64,000 nt of DNA from contig OZ220466.1 in assembly GCA_965116055.1 (NCBI GenBank), forward strand, positions 2,170,001-2,234,000. The letters run 5' to 3'. This document shows positions 8,895 through 18,314 of the stretch, piece by piece. The notes beneath the pieces are model-generated. The model saw nothing but the letters and a program-made list of their open reading frames with translations, did not search any database and was not told the DNA's origin. Source of the stretch: Bin55 sp965116055 (lineage in GTDB: Bacteria; Pseudomonadota; Gammaproteobacteria; Pseudomonadales; Azotimanducaceae). Position numbers and translations under genes: made by a program. Each line of letters starts with the position of its first letter. Position 1 is the first letter of the stretch.

Positions 8895-9997
8895 GACGGG
8901 GTCTCCACACTATTGGTTTGATCAATCCGCATGGCCATACCGATCAGCCCGCTCAGGATCACCAGGCTATTCCCACCGTAACTGATAAACGGTAACGTCA
9001 GCCCTTTGGTCGGAAATACGCCCGCATTGACACCGATATGGATGAGCGCTTGAAAACCAATTAACAAGGCGACGCCGTAACAAAACATGCTCTCGAAATG
9101 CTGATCTCGGGCCAGCGCGCGGCGCGCCACATTCCCTATCTTGTAGGCCAGCGCCATGAGAAACGCCAGCACGAGCGTCGCACCGAACATACCCGTTTCC
9201 TCAGCGATGGTTGCAAATATGAAATCATTGTGCGAAGCCGGCGTAAATGTCTTTTGCAGCCCAGTGCCTAAACCCGTACCGGTAAATTCGCCGCGACCAA
9301 AGCTGATCAGCGAATTCGTCAACTGATACCCTTCGTTGAGCTTGACGCTTTCATCCCAAGGCGATAGCAACGTCATCAAGCGCGACACGCGATAAGGCTC
9401 TACATACAACAGCGCGGCAATGCCTGAGAGCGCTAAACCACCAAGTACCAGCAGGTGCGATAGCCGCGCATTCGCTAGGAACAACACGCCCACGGTCACC
9501 AATCCCATGATGGCCACCGTGCCGAAGTCAGGTTCCAGGATCACTAATCCCAACACGACGCCAACGGCACCAAGCACGACGAGCAACGGTCCTAACGAGC
9601 GTTGAGTTTGTTCGAAGTGATTGGCGACAAATCCCGCAATGTAGACCAAGAGCAACGGTTTGATGAGTTCGGATACTTGAATCGTGAAAAAGTGAAGCGA
9701 AATCCAGCGTCTACCGCCACCGGATTCGACGCCGATCCCAGGCACCAGAACGATGGCCGCGAGTAGGACTGCCAATAGCCAGGCTAGTCGATGGAACTGA
9801 TGAAATCGCTGCGTCGGTATCAGGTATGCCAACGCCAACGCGACTCCACTAATGGCAACATAGAGCACATGACGCAGCAACATGTCGTTGGTCCACGAGT
9901 TGGCTAGATGTACCGTCACACTGGCTACGGCAATCACGCCAACCGCCATTAAAAAGCCCCATAGACACAATAAGGCAAAAGGACGCGTGGCGATCAC
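8891..9997 (-). CDS. ftsW: Peptidoglycan glycosyltransferase FtsW
   Basis: A polytopic SEDS-family protein (368 residues, about ten membrane helices) that polymerises lipid II at the septum together with FtsI. Family sequences visible are GGGRRWISLHFFTIQVSELIK with the loop Arg/Trp, EPDFGTVAI with the catalytic-region Asp, EGYQLTNSLISFGRGEFTGTGLG, and near the C-terminus FPTKGLTLPFISYGGNS. The start at 9997 overlaps the murD stop by 4 bases. Confidence 0.95.
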   Translation of the reverse strand: MIATRPFALLCLWGFLMAVGVIAVASVTVHLANSWTNDMLLRHVLYVAISGVALALAYLIPTQRFHQFHRLAWLLAVLLAAIVLVPGIGVESGGGRRWISLHFFTIQVSELIKPLLLVYIAGFVANHFEQTQRSLGPLLVVLGAVGVVLGLVILEPDFGTVAIMGLVTVGVLFLANARLSHLLVLGGLALSGIAALLYVEPYRVSRLMTLLSPWDESVKLNEGYQLTNSLISFGRGEFTGTGLGTGLQKTFTPASHNDFIFATIAEETGMFGATLVLAFLMALAYKIGNVARRALARDQHFESMFCYGVALLIGFQALIHIGVNAGVFPTKGLTLPFISYGGNSLVILSGLIGMAMRIDQTNSVETPS

Positions 9998-11304
9998 GAC
10001 ACCATAGCTTCAACAATCGAAGTGAAACGCTGTCCTCGCTTCACATAGTCGTCGAACATATCAAAACTCGCACATGCCGGCGACAGCAACACCACATCGC
10101 CAGGTTGTGCGTATGTGCGCGCATGCTGGACAGCCTCATCGAAAGATTCAATTTGGGTGCTACGAGTCGCACTGCCGACTGCAGCTGCGATGTGGTTCGC
10201 GTCACGACCGAATAGCACAAGCGATTTAACATGCTTTTTCACAGGAGTCATTAACGCGTCGAATGTCGCCCCTTTGCCGACGCCGCCAGCGAGCAACACG
10301 ATGTTCCGTGCATCCGCGCCAAGCGATTCGATGGCAGCGCATGTCGCAACGACATTGGTAGCTTTTGAATCGTTGACATACCGCACGCCATCAATCTCGG
10401 CAATCGTCTGCATCCGGTGCGGCAAGCCCGTATATTGTTGCGCGACTGTTTGGATGTCACCTGGGTCAGCGTCGCATACATGAGCTAATGCCGCGGCGAC
10501 GACGATATTTAAATGATTTTTACGGCCCGTAAGACCAAGAGATGACGTTAACAGCGACGTTCCATTGATAGCGATTCGATCTTCGCACACACACCAATCG
10601 CTCGTGCCGTTGATAGCAATGACCGACTCGGAAGGGGCCGTCGGTACAGTTTTAGGATCGTCGTTGTTACAAACGGCGGTAATGCATCGCTCGTAGATGC
10701 GATGTTTGGCTTCGACGTAGTGATCGAAGGTACGATGGTGATCAAGATGATCTTCGGTGATATTCAGCACAGTAGAAGCCCGGAGAGAAGGCGGCGACAT
10801 CTTTTCAAGCTGAAAGCTCGATAGTTCCAATACATACCCGGTAGCCGCTTGCTCTAGCAAATCCAACGCCGGGGTGCCGAAGTTACCACCGGCAACATAC
10901 CCTTTTGCTTTCAACATACGCGCAACGACATCCGTCGTTGTACTCTTGCCGTTCGTGCCCGTAATACCGATCACAGGTGCGTCTGTTGATTGCAGAAACA
11001 ATTCGATATCGCATGAAATTCGAGCGCCGTTCGCGCGTACCTGATCAAACACAGGGTCATACAACGGGATTCCAGGACTCGCGTAAACCACTGTATGCCT
11101 ATCCGCCACCTCGGCAATGCTGGCAGGTTTGATAAAAGTCGCCAAGGGGAGCACATCTTGTAATGCGCAAACTCGCCCACTGATTACTTCGTCTTGACCC
11201 ATGCGCGTGTCAGTGATAAATAGCTCGGTCGAACCGTGGAGAAACCGTGCGCAAGATACGCCCGATTTGCCGAGTCCAATGACGAGGGCCCGATCCGGCT
11301 TCAT
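9994..11304 (-). CDS. murD: UDP-MurNAc-L-alanine--D-glutamate ligase MurD
   Basis: This cytosolic Mur ligase adds D-Glu. The N-terminus ALVIGLGKSGVSCARFL is the UDP-binding loop, GITGTNGKSTTTD the ATP P-loop, and LNITEDHLDHH the Mg-binding motif. NDSKATN (near residue 325) and LLAGGVGKGA complete the set. I place the start at 11304 rather than the longer in-frame 11388. This gives the standard N-terminus and a 4-base ATGA overlap with mraY, like the other junctions in this cluster. Length is then 436 residues, normal for MurD. Confidence 0.95.
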   Translation of the reverse strand: MKPDRALVIGLGKSGVSCARFLHGSTELFITDTRMGQDEVISGRVCALQDVLPLATFIKPASIAEVADRHTVVYASPGIPLYDPVFDQVRANGARISCDIELFLQSTDAPVIGITGTNGKSTTTDVVARMLKAKGYVAGGNFGTPALDLLEQAATGYVLELSSFQLEKMSPPSLRASTVLNITEDHLDHHRTFDHYVEAKHRIYERCITAVCNNDDPKTVPTAPSESVIAINGTSDWCVCEDRIAINGTSLLTSSLGLTGRKNHLNIVVAAALAHVCDADPGDIQTVAQQYTGLPHRMQTIAEIDGVRYVNDSKATNVVATCAAIESLGADARNIVLLAGGVGKGATFDALMTPVKKHVKSLVLFGRDANHIAAAVGSATRSTQIESFDEAVQHARTYAQPGDVVLLSPACASFDMFDDYVKRGQRFTSIVEAMVS

Positions 11305-12383
11305 CGTAGTTTTAACGTAGCCAGACCAATCATCACCAGTAGAAACGTGACGATCCACAAGCGCACGGTCACCTTGGGCTCCGGCCAACCTTTTAGTTCG
11401 AAATGGTGATGAATGGGCGCCATACGCAGGACGCGTTTACCTCGAAGCTTGTAGCTACCCACCTGGACAATCACCGAAGCCGTCTCTAGTACGAACAATC
11501 CGCTCATGATGAGAAGAACGATCTCCTGGCGTACGAGCACGCCGATCGTGCCCAAGGCCGCGCCTAACGGCAACGCACCGATATCACCCATAATCATCTG
11601 AGCCGGAAACGTGTTGAACCATAGAAAACCCAAACCCGCGCCGACCATGGCACCACACACGATGGCGACTTCCCCCACGCCTTCGATATACGGAATTTGC
11701 AGATAGGCGGCGAATTCGAAATGACCGACCACATAGGCAAACAAGCCGAGCGCCCCGACGACCATCACGGTCGGCAGTGTCGCTAAACCATCAAGGCCGT
11801 CCGTAAGGTTGACGGCGTTGCTCATCCCTACGATCATCAATACAGCCAGCACCACGAAGCCCCACCCTAGAGGAATCGCAATTTCTTTAAAAAGCGGAAT
11901 TAGCAACGAGGTTTCCACTGGACTCGTCGCCGTTTGGTACAGAATCAAGGCAACACTTAACGCGCAGACAATCTGTAAAGAAAACTTGAGTTTAGCGGAT
12001 AAACCACCTTTCTCTCGTTTGATCAGCTTGAGGTAGTCGTCAAGGAAGCCAATCGTTCCGAACGTGAAAAGCACCCCCAGCACAATCCAGATCTGCCGAT
12101 TTCCAAGGTCGACCCAACATAATGCCGATATGAAAATGCTTACGAGAATCAGTAACCCGCCCATGGTCGGCGTACCTTGTTTTTCGTAGTGTTGTTTGGG
12201 TCCGTCTTCTCGTACGATGTCGCCTATCTGTCGACGTTCAAGCCAACGGATCATGATTGGACCGACCAACAACGCGATAAACAGCGCCGATCCGGTAGCG
12301 ACTAAAGTTCGGAACGTAATGTAGCTGAATACGCGAAAAAAAGAGAAGTATTCAGCAAGCCACTCAGTTAACCAAAGTAGCAC
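11301..12383 (-). CDS. mraY: Phospho-N-acetylmuramoyl-pentapeptide transferase MraY
   Basis: Integral membrane enzyme (360 residues, about ten helices) that moves phospho-MurNAc-pentapeptide to undecaprenyl phosphate, making lipid I. Signatures are KQHYEKQGTPTMGGLLI at about 44, GFLDDYLKLIKREKGGLSAKLKF with the paired Asp, NAVNLTDGLDGLA with the third catalytic Asp, and MAPIHHHFELKGWPEPKV near the C-terminus. It starts 20 bases inside the end of murE. Its substrate requires MurF, whose gene is not in this cluster and must lie elsewhere. Confidence 0.97.
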   Translation of the reverse strand: MLLWLTEWLAEYFSFFRVFSYITFRTLVATGSALFIALLVGPIMIRWLERRQIGDIVREDGPKQHYEKQGTPTMGGLLILVSIFISALCWVDLGNRQIWIVLGVLFTFGTIGFLDDYLKLIKREKGGLSAKLKFSLQIVCALSVALILYQTATSPVETSLLIPLFKEIAIPLGWGFVVLAVLMIVGMSNAVNLTDGLDGLATLPTVMVVGALGLFAYVVGHFEFAAYLQIPYIEGVGEVAIVCGAMVGAGLGFLWFNTFPAQMIMGDIGALPLGAALGTIGVLVRQEIVLLIMSGLFVLETASVIVQVGSYKLRGKRVLRMAPIHHHFELKGWPEPKVTVRLWIVTFLLVMIGLATLKLR

Positions 12384-13812
12384 GGAGCTCCCCTCTTTGA
12401 ATCTTCATAACGATGTCACGATCGTTGAATGGGTGTTTGATGCCGTTGATTTCTTGATAGAGTTCTGCTCCTTTCCCCGCGACGAGCACAATCGCGCCCT
12501 GTGATGCGGATGTGACGGCGTAAGCAATAGCCTGCTCACGATCAAGCATGACGCGTGCACGCGCCGGAGATTGCATGCCGCGGAGGACATCCGCGGCGAT
12601 ACGTTCAGGGTCTTCCGTACGTGGATTGTCGTTAGTGACGATGACACGATCGGCCTGTGCTTCGGCAATCGCTCCCATACGCGGCCTTTTTCCCACATCA
12701 CGATCTCCGCCACAACCGAACACACACACCAATTCAGATGGTTCTAACCGGCGCAATGCAACCAGGGTTTTCTTCAAGCCATCCGGCGTATGAGCAAAAT
12801 CGACGACGATCTGCGTCTCGGAATCATTTGAAACGAATTCAAATCGACCTGGCGCAAGGGCCACAGTCGCCAAGCGACCCGCAGCGTCTTCAAGGCCACT
12901 GCCGCAGTGCAACAGCGTCGCCAGCATCGCAGCACAATTCGCCACGCCGAATTCGCTTTGAACTGGCAAATTCAGAGGCACGTTACCCCATGGCGTGAAC
13001 CACGTACCCGTGACGCCTGAATGGGAGTACGACGCCAACTTCCAGTAGATGCTCGCTTGCTCGCAGCTGCCGTATGTCATGACCGTCGCGCCCCGAGACT
13101 TGCTGATCCGAGCCAGCTCACGTCCTAATTCGTCATCGATATTGATGACCGCAGATTCAAGTTCGAAATCCTCGAACAAGCGTCGTTTAGCCGCCGCATA
13201 GTTGGCCATTGAGCCGTGGAAATCAAGGTGGTCTTGCGTGAGGTTTGTAAAGATCCCCATATCAAGATCTACTTCGCTCAAGCGACCCTGCTCAAGCGCA
13301 TGCGAACTTGCTTCCATAACCACGCGTTTTGCCCCTCGTTTTCGTAAAGCTGCTAAACGCCTCTGAAGCTCGATACCATCTTCAGTAGTTAGCTTTGTAC
13401 AGTACAGATCCGGGAGAAATCCCCACCCAATCGAACCAGTAAAACCCGCCGAATCCAACAGACTCGCCAAACCATAAGCGACGCTTGTTTTACCGTTAGT
13501 TCCGGTAACGCCTATGCATGTTAGCTCTCGACTTGGCTGTCCGTATAGGCGCGCGGCGAGTTGATTGCGATGCGCAACCAGCGCGCGATCGCAGATGGTC
13601 ACGACGGGGCTCGGCACTTCGCACGGACGTTCCGTTAAAACGCAACTTGCGCCATTCGAGATAGCTTCCCCAATAAACGCGTGACCATCGTGGACTCCGC
13701 CCTGAAACGCGACGAATACATCACCAGGTCGAACCCGACGTGAGTCAGCAGTTATGCCAGCCACCTCAATGGCCGGCAAACCCGATCGTTCGAATAAAGC
13801 GTCAAGCAGCAT
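12364..13812 (-). CDS. murE: UDP-MurNAc-tripeptide synthetase MurE
   Basis: Cytosolic ligase adding the third stem residue. ITADSRRVRPGDVFVAF is the MurE/MurF N-terminal domain, GVTGTNGKTSVAYG the P-loop, and TNLTQDHLDFHGSM the Mg motif. TNDNPRTEDP holds the DNPR signature for meso-diaminopimelate, which implies a Gram-negative type wall. The start at 13812 (MLLDALFERSG) fits the family better than the longer in-frame ATG at 13887 and overlaps the ftsI stop by 11 bases. Length 482 residues. murF, its normal downstream neighbour, is missing; MurE is of normal single-enzyme size, so this is not a murE-murF fusion. Confidence 0.95.
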   Translation of the reverse strand: MLLDALFERSGLPAIEVAGITADSRRVRPGDVFVAFQGGVHDGHAFIGEAISNGASCVLTERPCEVPSPVVTICDRALVAHRNQLAARLYGQPSRELTCIGVTGTNGKTSVAYGLASLLDSAGFTGSIGWGFLPDLYCTKLTTEDGIELQRRLAALRKRGAKRVVMEASSHALEQGRLSEVDLDMGIFTNLTQDHLDFHGSMANYAAAKRRLFEDFELESAVINIDDELGRELARISKSRGATVMTYGSCEQASIYWKLASYSHSGVTGTWFTPWGNVPLNLPVQSEFGVANCAAMLATLLHCGSGLEDAAGRLATVALAPGRFEFVSNDSETQIVVDFAHTPDGLKKTLVALRRLEPSELVCVFGCGGDRDVGKRPRMGAIAEAQADRVIVTNDNPRTEDPERIAADVLRGMQSPARARVMLDREQAIAYAVTSASQGAIVLVAGKGAELYQEINGIKHPFNDRDIVMKIQRGELRATLVN

Positions 13813-15499
13813 CGTCCTGCCCTGCCTTCCCTGCCATAACATTACTAATATCGCGGACACCACGCAGCTGCAGTGCGTGTGTGGCAATGCGCTTGAAGAC
13901 CGGCGCGGCGACCGAGCCGCCCGAAACCTTTTCGCCTTCGGTTCTCGGCTTTGGACTATCTACTACGACAACACCAAGAAACTGTGGCTGTTTCATCGGG
14001 ACGATACCTACGAATAACGTCATGTGATGTTGATCGGAATATTCAGCGCCTAATTGTTTGCGTACAGTTCCTGTTTTACCCACGACTTGAAATCCAGGAA
14101 TCGCGGCTTTACTTGCCGTACCAGTTGGACCGACGACACCAGACAACATATCAAGCACCTGTTGTGCATGATGTCGATCAATCACTCGGATATCCGGCTC
14201 AAGCCGCCGATCATCTAGCAGAATGGAAATTTGTCGCTGCAACCCACCCGTGGCGAGCGTTAGATATGCGCGGGCAAGCTGCAAAGGCGTTACTGAAAAA
14301 CCGTAACCATACGACATGGTTGCGCGTGTGAGCGGATCCCCGATGTCGTCGCCAGATAACTCGCCGACTGTTTCACCCGGCAAACCTGCGAGGACAAAAT
14401 CTTGAAACCCGAGCCGTTCATGGGTATTGAGTAGCGCAGGCTCGTCCAACGCCAGCGCCAACCGCGTAGCCCCAACCTGACTCGATTTCACGAGGACATT
14501 GCGAAGCGTCAACACACCGTAGTTGCGCGGATCTTCAATGGTTTTCCAACGGACAACGGTCCACCCCGGATTAGTGTCGACTTCTGTGTCAACTCGATAG
14601 CGTCCGCTTTCAAGCGCCGCAAGTGCGACAAAAGGCTTAAACGTCGATCCAGGCTCGACTTTATCGGTTACCGCGCGATTGCGCACGTTCGACCAATCGA
14701 GTTCCGAGGTATTGTTGGGGTTGTATGACGGGTAATTGGCAAGCGCGAGGATACCGCCGGACGAAACATCTAACAAAATGAGGGTCGCCGCCTCGGCGCG
14801 ATAGACGTCCACGACATGACGCAACTCGTTATAAGCTAAGAACTGCAAACGACTATCAATCGACGTAACCAAGTCGTTACCGAACTTCGGCAGCGTTTCG
14901 TAGCGAACATCTCTAATCAATCGGCCTTCGCGGTCGCGTACGACTCGGCGTGACCCTTTCTCACCCTTAAGCGTGCGGTCAAAAGCCTTCTCTAATCCTT
15001 CAAGTCCCCGTTCATCTATATCCGTAATCCCCGTGATGTGAGCGGCGAATTCACCCATGGGGTAATAACGACGATATTCCGTCTGTATTTCTAGTCCTGG
15101 CAGTTTCAGTTGCTGCAACGCAAGCGCTTTGCGTGCCGGTTGACGCCGTGCAAGGTATAGAAAGGCACGCGATCTATGGGATTCCAATTTGCGTTTAAGG
15201 GTTGCTGTGCGCATCTCAAGTACCGCAGCAACGGCCTTGATTTCTTCTTCAGACCACTGAACGAGGGAAGGATTCACGGTAACCGCCACGACGGGTGTGC
15301 TGATCGCCATTGGCTCGCCGTTGCGATCGTAGATCATGCCGCGATGTACCGGCACACTCTGACTTCGCTCGGTCTGGCGTTTGCTCTGATCTTGGAGAAA
15401 GTACCGCTCAAACACGGCGATATAACCCATTTGACCTAAAAGCAACATGGCGACCAAGGTAAAACAAAAGATCGCGAAACGATGGCGATGATCGTTCAA
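13802..15499 (-). CDS. ftsI: Septal transpeptidase FtsI (PBP3)
   Basis: A bitopic penicillin-binding protein (565 residues) that cross-links septal peptidoglycan. One membrane helix lies at about 8-30. The pedestal domain includes GMIYDRNGEPMA and EYRRYYPMGEFAAHITG. The transpeptidase domain has the active Ser in EPGSTFKPF (S285, K288), the second motif as SSQ instead of the more usual SSN (VKSSQVGATRLA), and KTGT near residue 470. It overlaps ftsL upstream by 4 bases and murE downstream. Confidence 0.95.
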   Translation of the reverse strand: MNDHRHRFAIFCFTLVAMLLLGQMGYIAVFERYFLQDQSKRQTERSQSVPVHRGMIYDRNGEPMAISTPVVAVTVNPSLVQWSEEEIKAVAAVLEMRTATLKRKLESHRSRAFLYLARRQPARKALALQQLKLPGLEIQTEYRRYYPMGEFAAHITGITDIDERGLEGLEKAFDRTLKGEKGSRRVVRDREGRLIRDVRYETLPKFGNDLVTSIDSRLQFLAYNELRHVVDVYRAEAATLILLDVSSGGILALANYPSYNPNNTSELDWSNVRNRAVTDKVEPGSTFKPFVALAALESGRYRVDTEVDTNPGWTVVRWKTIEDPRNYGVLTLRNVLVKSSQVGATRLALALDEPALLNTHERLGFQDFVLAGLPGETVGELSGDDIGDPLTRATMSYGYGFSVTPLQLARAYLTLATGGLQRQISILLDDRRLEPDIRVIDRHHAQQVLDMLSGVVGPTGTASKAAIPGFQVVGKTGTVRKQLGAEYSDQHHMTLFVGIVPMKQPQFLGVVVVDSPKPRTEGEKVSGGSVAAPVFKRIATHALQLRGVRDISNVMAGKAGQDDAA

Positions 15500-15798
15500 A
15501 ATTCCCTCGCTGCCCTGGGGTCAATGAGTTCTTCTGGATAGACCATACCCGTTGACTTGGCTTCACGCAGTACATTGGTATACGACGAGAGGCTTTCTTT
15601 CTCGATAAGCAGTCGCGAGTATTCGCTCAGTTCGCGATCTTGTTGCAAGCGCAATTCGCTCAATTCCGTATATGTGTCGAGTCGAACGAAAGACTGTTTG
15701 ACGATGAACAAACCACTTGCCAAGATGGCAAGAAGCAAAATCACGGCGAGCACATGCCTTCCCGTGAAAGCTCTGACGAAGGTTGATTTCTTCGACAT
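15496..15798 (-). CDS. ftsL: Cell-division protein FtsL
   Basis: A 100-residue bitopic protein recognised mainly by position (rsmH-ftsL-ftsI) and layout. It has a short positive N-terminus, one membrane helix at about 13-30 (VLAVILLLAILASGLFIV), and a periplasmic helical segment (LRLQQDRELSEYSRLLIEKES) of coiled-coil type that pairs with FtsB. It ends with LIDPRAAREF. It lies 6 bases after rsmH and overlaps ftsI by 4. Confidence 0.88.
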   Translation of the reverse strand: MSKKSTFVRAFTGRHVLAVILLLAILASGLFIVKQSFVRLDTYTELSELRLQQDRELSEYSRLLIEKESLSSYTNVLREAKSTGMVYPEELIDPRAAREF

Positions 15799-15804
15799 GC
15801 GCGT

Positions 15805-16749
15805 CTAACCCAAACGTTCTACGAGCTGCATCATCGCGCTACGTGAGTGTGGGTTACGTTGGCGTTCAACATAAGATGGTCTTACGTTTTTGAGTATGTA
15901 GCGCACTCTCGGTAATTCATCTCGAAGCGGCAATCTGCGCGGTGCAGATGATTGAATCCAATGCCGGATGCAATGGCGCAACAGTCGATGCTCAAGACTG
16001 TGAAATGTAATGACGGCAAGTCGGCCGCCTATCGCCAATGCGTCAAAAGCTTGGATAAGACCTTGCTCTAATTCATTCAATTCATCGTTGACATGGATTC
16101 GAATCGCTTGAAATACCTGCGCTAGTAGCTTGACCGATCGCTGATTCGGTGGGTTAACAGCTCGAACTGCACTAACCAGATCGGTGGTTCTTGCCATCGG
16201 TCGGCGCGCGACGATGGCGCGCGCAATCTTCCGGTATGGCTTCACGTCGCCGTAAGTACGCAATACCCGGGCGAGTTCGTTAACTGTCGTGCGGTTGAGC
16301 CACGCACACGCAGGTTCACCTGAGTTCATATCCATACGCATGTCCAAAGGGCCATCAAGATCGAATGCAAAACCGCGCTCTGCATCCTTGACTTGCGGAG
16401 TTGACATGCCGACATCGAAACAAATCCCATTGACGGTTTCAATTCGTAACTCGCGTAGCAGCGATTGGAGTTGGCTGAATCTTGCTTGCCTGAACAGCAA
16501 ACGATCATCGTTTCGCGTGAGCTCGACGGCGGCTGCCATCGCATCCGCATCGCGATCGATGCCGATGAGACGTGCATGCTCATCCAGTCGATCTAGCAGA
16601 GCTTTGGCATGCCCGCCGCGACCAAAAGTTGTATCGACGTAGACACCGCTGGGATCGGTTACTAGCGATTGGACGAGTTCGTACTTTAAAACGGGCTCGT
16701 GCGTCAAGGATTGTTGCGGCCTCTGCGTCACTTCACGTACAAAACGCAT
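15805..16749 (-). CDS. rsmH: 16S rRNA C1402 N4-methyltransferase RsmH
   Basis: SAM-dependent methyltransferase (MraW) modifying C1402 of 16S rRNA. Family sequences are SLTHEPVLKYELVQSL, DTTFGRGGHAKALLDRL (SAM loop), IGIDRDADAMAAA, CFDVGMSTPQVKDAERGFAFDLDGPLDMRMD, and VITFHSLEHRLLRHCI. The frame is open back to 16953, but only the ATG at 16749 gives the usual distance to THEPVL, so a 314-residue product is preferred. RsmH and RsmI methylate the same nucleotide, and both genes are here, on either side of rnpB. mraZ, normally just upstream, is absent. Confidence 0.93.
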   Translation of the reverse strand: MRFVREVTQRPQQSLTHEPVLKYELVQSLVTDPSGVYVDTTFGRGGHAKALLDRLDEHARLIGIDRDADAMAAAVELTRNDDRLLFRQARFSQLQSLLRELRIETVNGICFDVGMSTPQVKDAERGFAFDLDGPLDMRMDMNSGEPACAWLNRTTVNELARVLRTYGDVKPYRKIARAIVARRPMARTTDLVSAVRAVNPPNQRSVKLLAQVFQAIRIHVNDELNELEQGLIQAFDALAIGGRLAVITFHSLEHRLLRHCIRHWIQSSAPRRLPLRDELPRVRYILKNVRPSYVERQRNPHSRSAMMQLVERLG

Positions 16750-17111
16750 GCGCGAATATGAAGTCGAAAGGTATCGTCGCGTATTGGAGATAAACCGAAG
16801 GTATGCATCAACGCACAATCGTCGTATCTCATGGCGTTGATCTTTGATCCGTGCACGAAGACGGTAATCCGCAAACAACGCAAAGGCATTCGACTCCATT
16901 CCTGAGCCTCTGTCGGCACGGCTATCGACTGGCAGACGGCGTAAACCCACCATCCATGGATTGGTCTACGCGCGAAAATCACCTGCTATAGCAATATTCT
17001 CGCTCGACCCTTGATTATACGAGCTATTAAAGGTTTACGTTGCATGGAGATCGACTCCTTAAATTGGCTTTCGCCATTGGCAACCATCGCCCGGATCGAT
17101 TCATAAAAATG
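16750..17111. other. Gap where mraZ would normally lie
   Basis: In many gammaproteobacteria the order is rsmI-rnpB-mraZ-rsmH. Here the 362 bases between rnpB and rsmH contain no MraZ reading frame. A good consensus -10 box (TATAAT, minus strand, at 17013-17018) suggests a promoter for the division cluster. A 19-codon minus-strand frame with an AAGGAG site precedes it (ATG at about 17044), but it is too short to call. Confidence 0.5.
17013..17018 (-). promoter_or_regulatory. Candidate -10 box for the division cluster
   Basis: Perfect TATAAT on the minus strand, about 265 bases before the rsmH start. The -35 region 16-17 bases upstream is poor (around AACGTA), so the assignment rests on the -10 match and position. 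Confidence 0.3.
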
Positions 17112-17455
17112 AGGAGCCAACCGGTAAGCCGGGTTCTGTCGAGAGCAATCATTCATCTAGCGTGCATGTCACCATACACATCACAATAGCAGCCTACCCG
17201 AACCGACGCGGACCACGCCATGAGTTCCTATTCGGCCTTGCACCCGGTGGGGTTTACCTTGCCGAACCTGTTACCAGGCTCGCGGTGCGCTCTTACCGCA
17301 CCATTTCACCCTTACTCGAATCATTCAAGCGGTATGTTTTCTGTTGCACTAGCCGTAAGCTTGCGCTCCCCAGGCGTTACCTGGCACCGTGTCCTGTGGT
17401 GCCCGGACTTTCCTCTCGCGCCAAGACGACGCCAGCGATTGCTTAGTTGGCTCCC
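17112..17455 (-). ncRNA. rnpB: RNase P RNA (bacterial type A)
   Basis: Catalytic RNA of RNase P, which trims tRNA 5' ends. On the minus strand the conserved 5' P4-region sequence GAGGAAAGTCCGGGC lies at 17415-17401, and the conserved 3' sequence ACAGAACCCGGCTTA at 17139-17125. The ends pair to make P1: GGGAGCCAAC at the 5' end with GTTGGCTCC at the 3' end. A T-run just after P1 (CTCATTTTTA) fits an intrinsic 3' end. Boundaries are estimated from the P1 stem and may be off by a few bases. It is placed directly after rsmI on the same strand, the usual gammaproteobacterial arrangement. Confidence 0.96.
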
Positions 17456-17465
17456 AGCGTAAATG

Positions 17466-18314
17466 CTAATCAATTTGCGCACGATACGCGATCAATTTGC
17501 GATACGCTGCATCTCGTGTGACGCCGGCCAACTTTGCGATGAGACGCGCGGCCGCGCTAGGCGGGATAGATTCAGCTGAAAACATGTCGACCAATTGAGC
17601 CACTTCATAATTCTGGTTTGCTTCGCATGATTCAAGTACAACAACGAACTCACCTAAGACGGACGGTCGTTGCCGAAGGCGATCCAACACGCATCGCACT
17701 GAAGCGAAGAGTTTCTCCTCATGCAGTTTTGTCAACTCGCGCGCCACAAATACAGCGCGGTCGCCAGCGCCTAACTTACAACACAATGAAAGCGTATCCA
17801 GAATGCGGCGCGGCGACTCGAAGAACACAGTGGGGATTGGGCGGCGCAACATGTCGTCTATCTGCTGCTCCTTGGACTCCCCCTTCCGATCAAGAAACCC
17901 TACGAATCGAAATTCATTCGTTGGAATCGGACAAATGGAAAGAACGGCAGTTAATGCGCTTGGTCCTGGCACCGGTACGACCGATAAGTTGGCCTTGAAA
18001 GCTTCACGTAGCAACGGCAACCCTGGATCAGCGAGCAAAGGCGTACCGGCGTCGCTTATCAATACGACATCACACCCACCGCATAAGTTATCTATGATTT
18101 TCGTAGTCAATTCGCCTTCGTTTAACGAATTGAAGCTGCGTAGTGTTTTAGAGGACGCGTCGATTGCAAGCAAGCGCAGTAGTTTATTAGCCCGGCGGGT
18201 ATCTTCACAAGCGATGAAGGCTGACTTCTCCAACACTAATTTCGCACGCTCACTCATGTCGCTTACGTTGCCAATCGGCGTAGCCACAATGAAAAGCGTG
18301 CCAGTTCCACTCAC
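17466..18314 (-). CDS. rsmI: 16S rRNA C1402 2'-O-methyltransferase RsmI
   Basis: A 282-residue SAM-dependent methyltransferase of the tetrapyrrole-methylase fold. GTLFIVATPIGNVSDMSERA is the family N-terminus, ACEDTRRANKLL and LISDAGTPLLADPG are core motifs, and VPVPGPSALTAVLSI is the SAM-binding loop. VFFESPRRILDTL and ELTKLHEE follow as expected. Its 5' end overlaps that of the divergent lpoA by about 26 bases. With RsmH it makes m4Cm1402. Confidence 0.95.
   Translation of the reverse strand: MSGTGTLFIVATPIGNVSDMSERAKLVLEKSAFIACEDTRRANKLLRLLAIDASSKTLRSFNSLNEGELTTKIIDNLCGGCDVVLISDAGTPLLADPGLPLLREAFKANLSVVPVPGPSALTAVLSICPIPTNEFRFVGFLDRKGESKEQQIDDMLRRPIPTVFFESPRRILDTLSLCCKLGAGDRAVFVARELTKLHEEKLFASVRCVLDRLRQRPSVLGEFVVVLESCEANQNYEVAQLVDMFSAESIPPSAAARLIAKLAGVTRDAAYRKLIAYRAQID

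Noticed and set aside
16750..16982. Possible mraZ remnant (a frame containing SIAVPT)
   Set aside because: The likeness to the MraZ SVPT segment is only a few residues in one frame, with no second repeat or DxxxR motif.
17803..18288. Upstream extension of the lpoA frame
   Set aside because: It runs antisense through rsmI and would bury the lipoprotein signal inside the protein.
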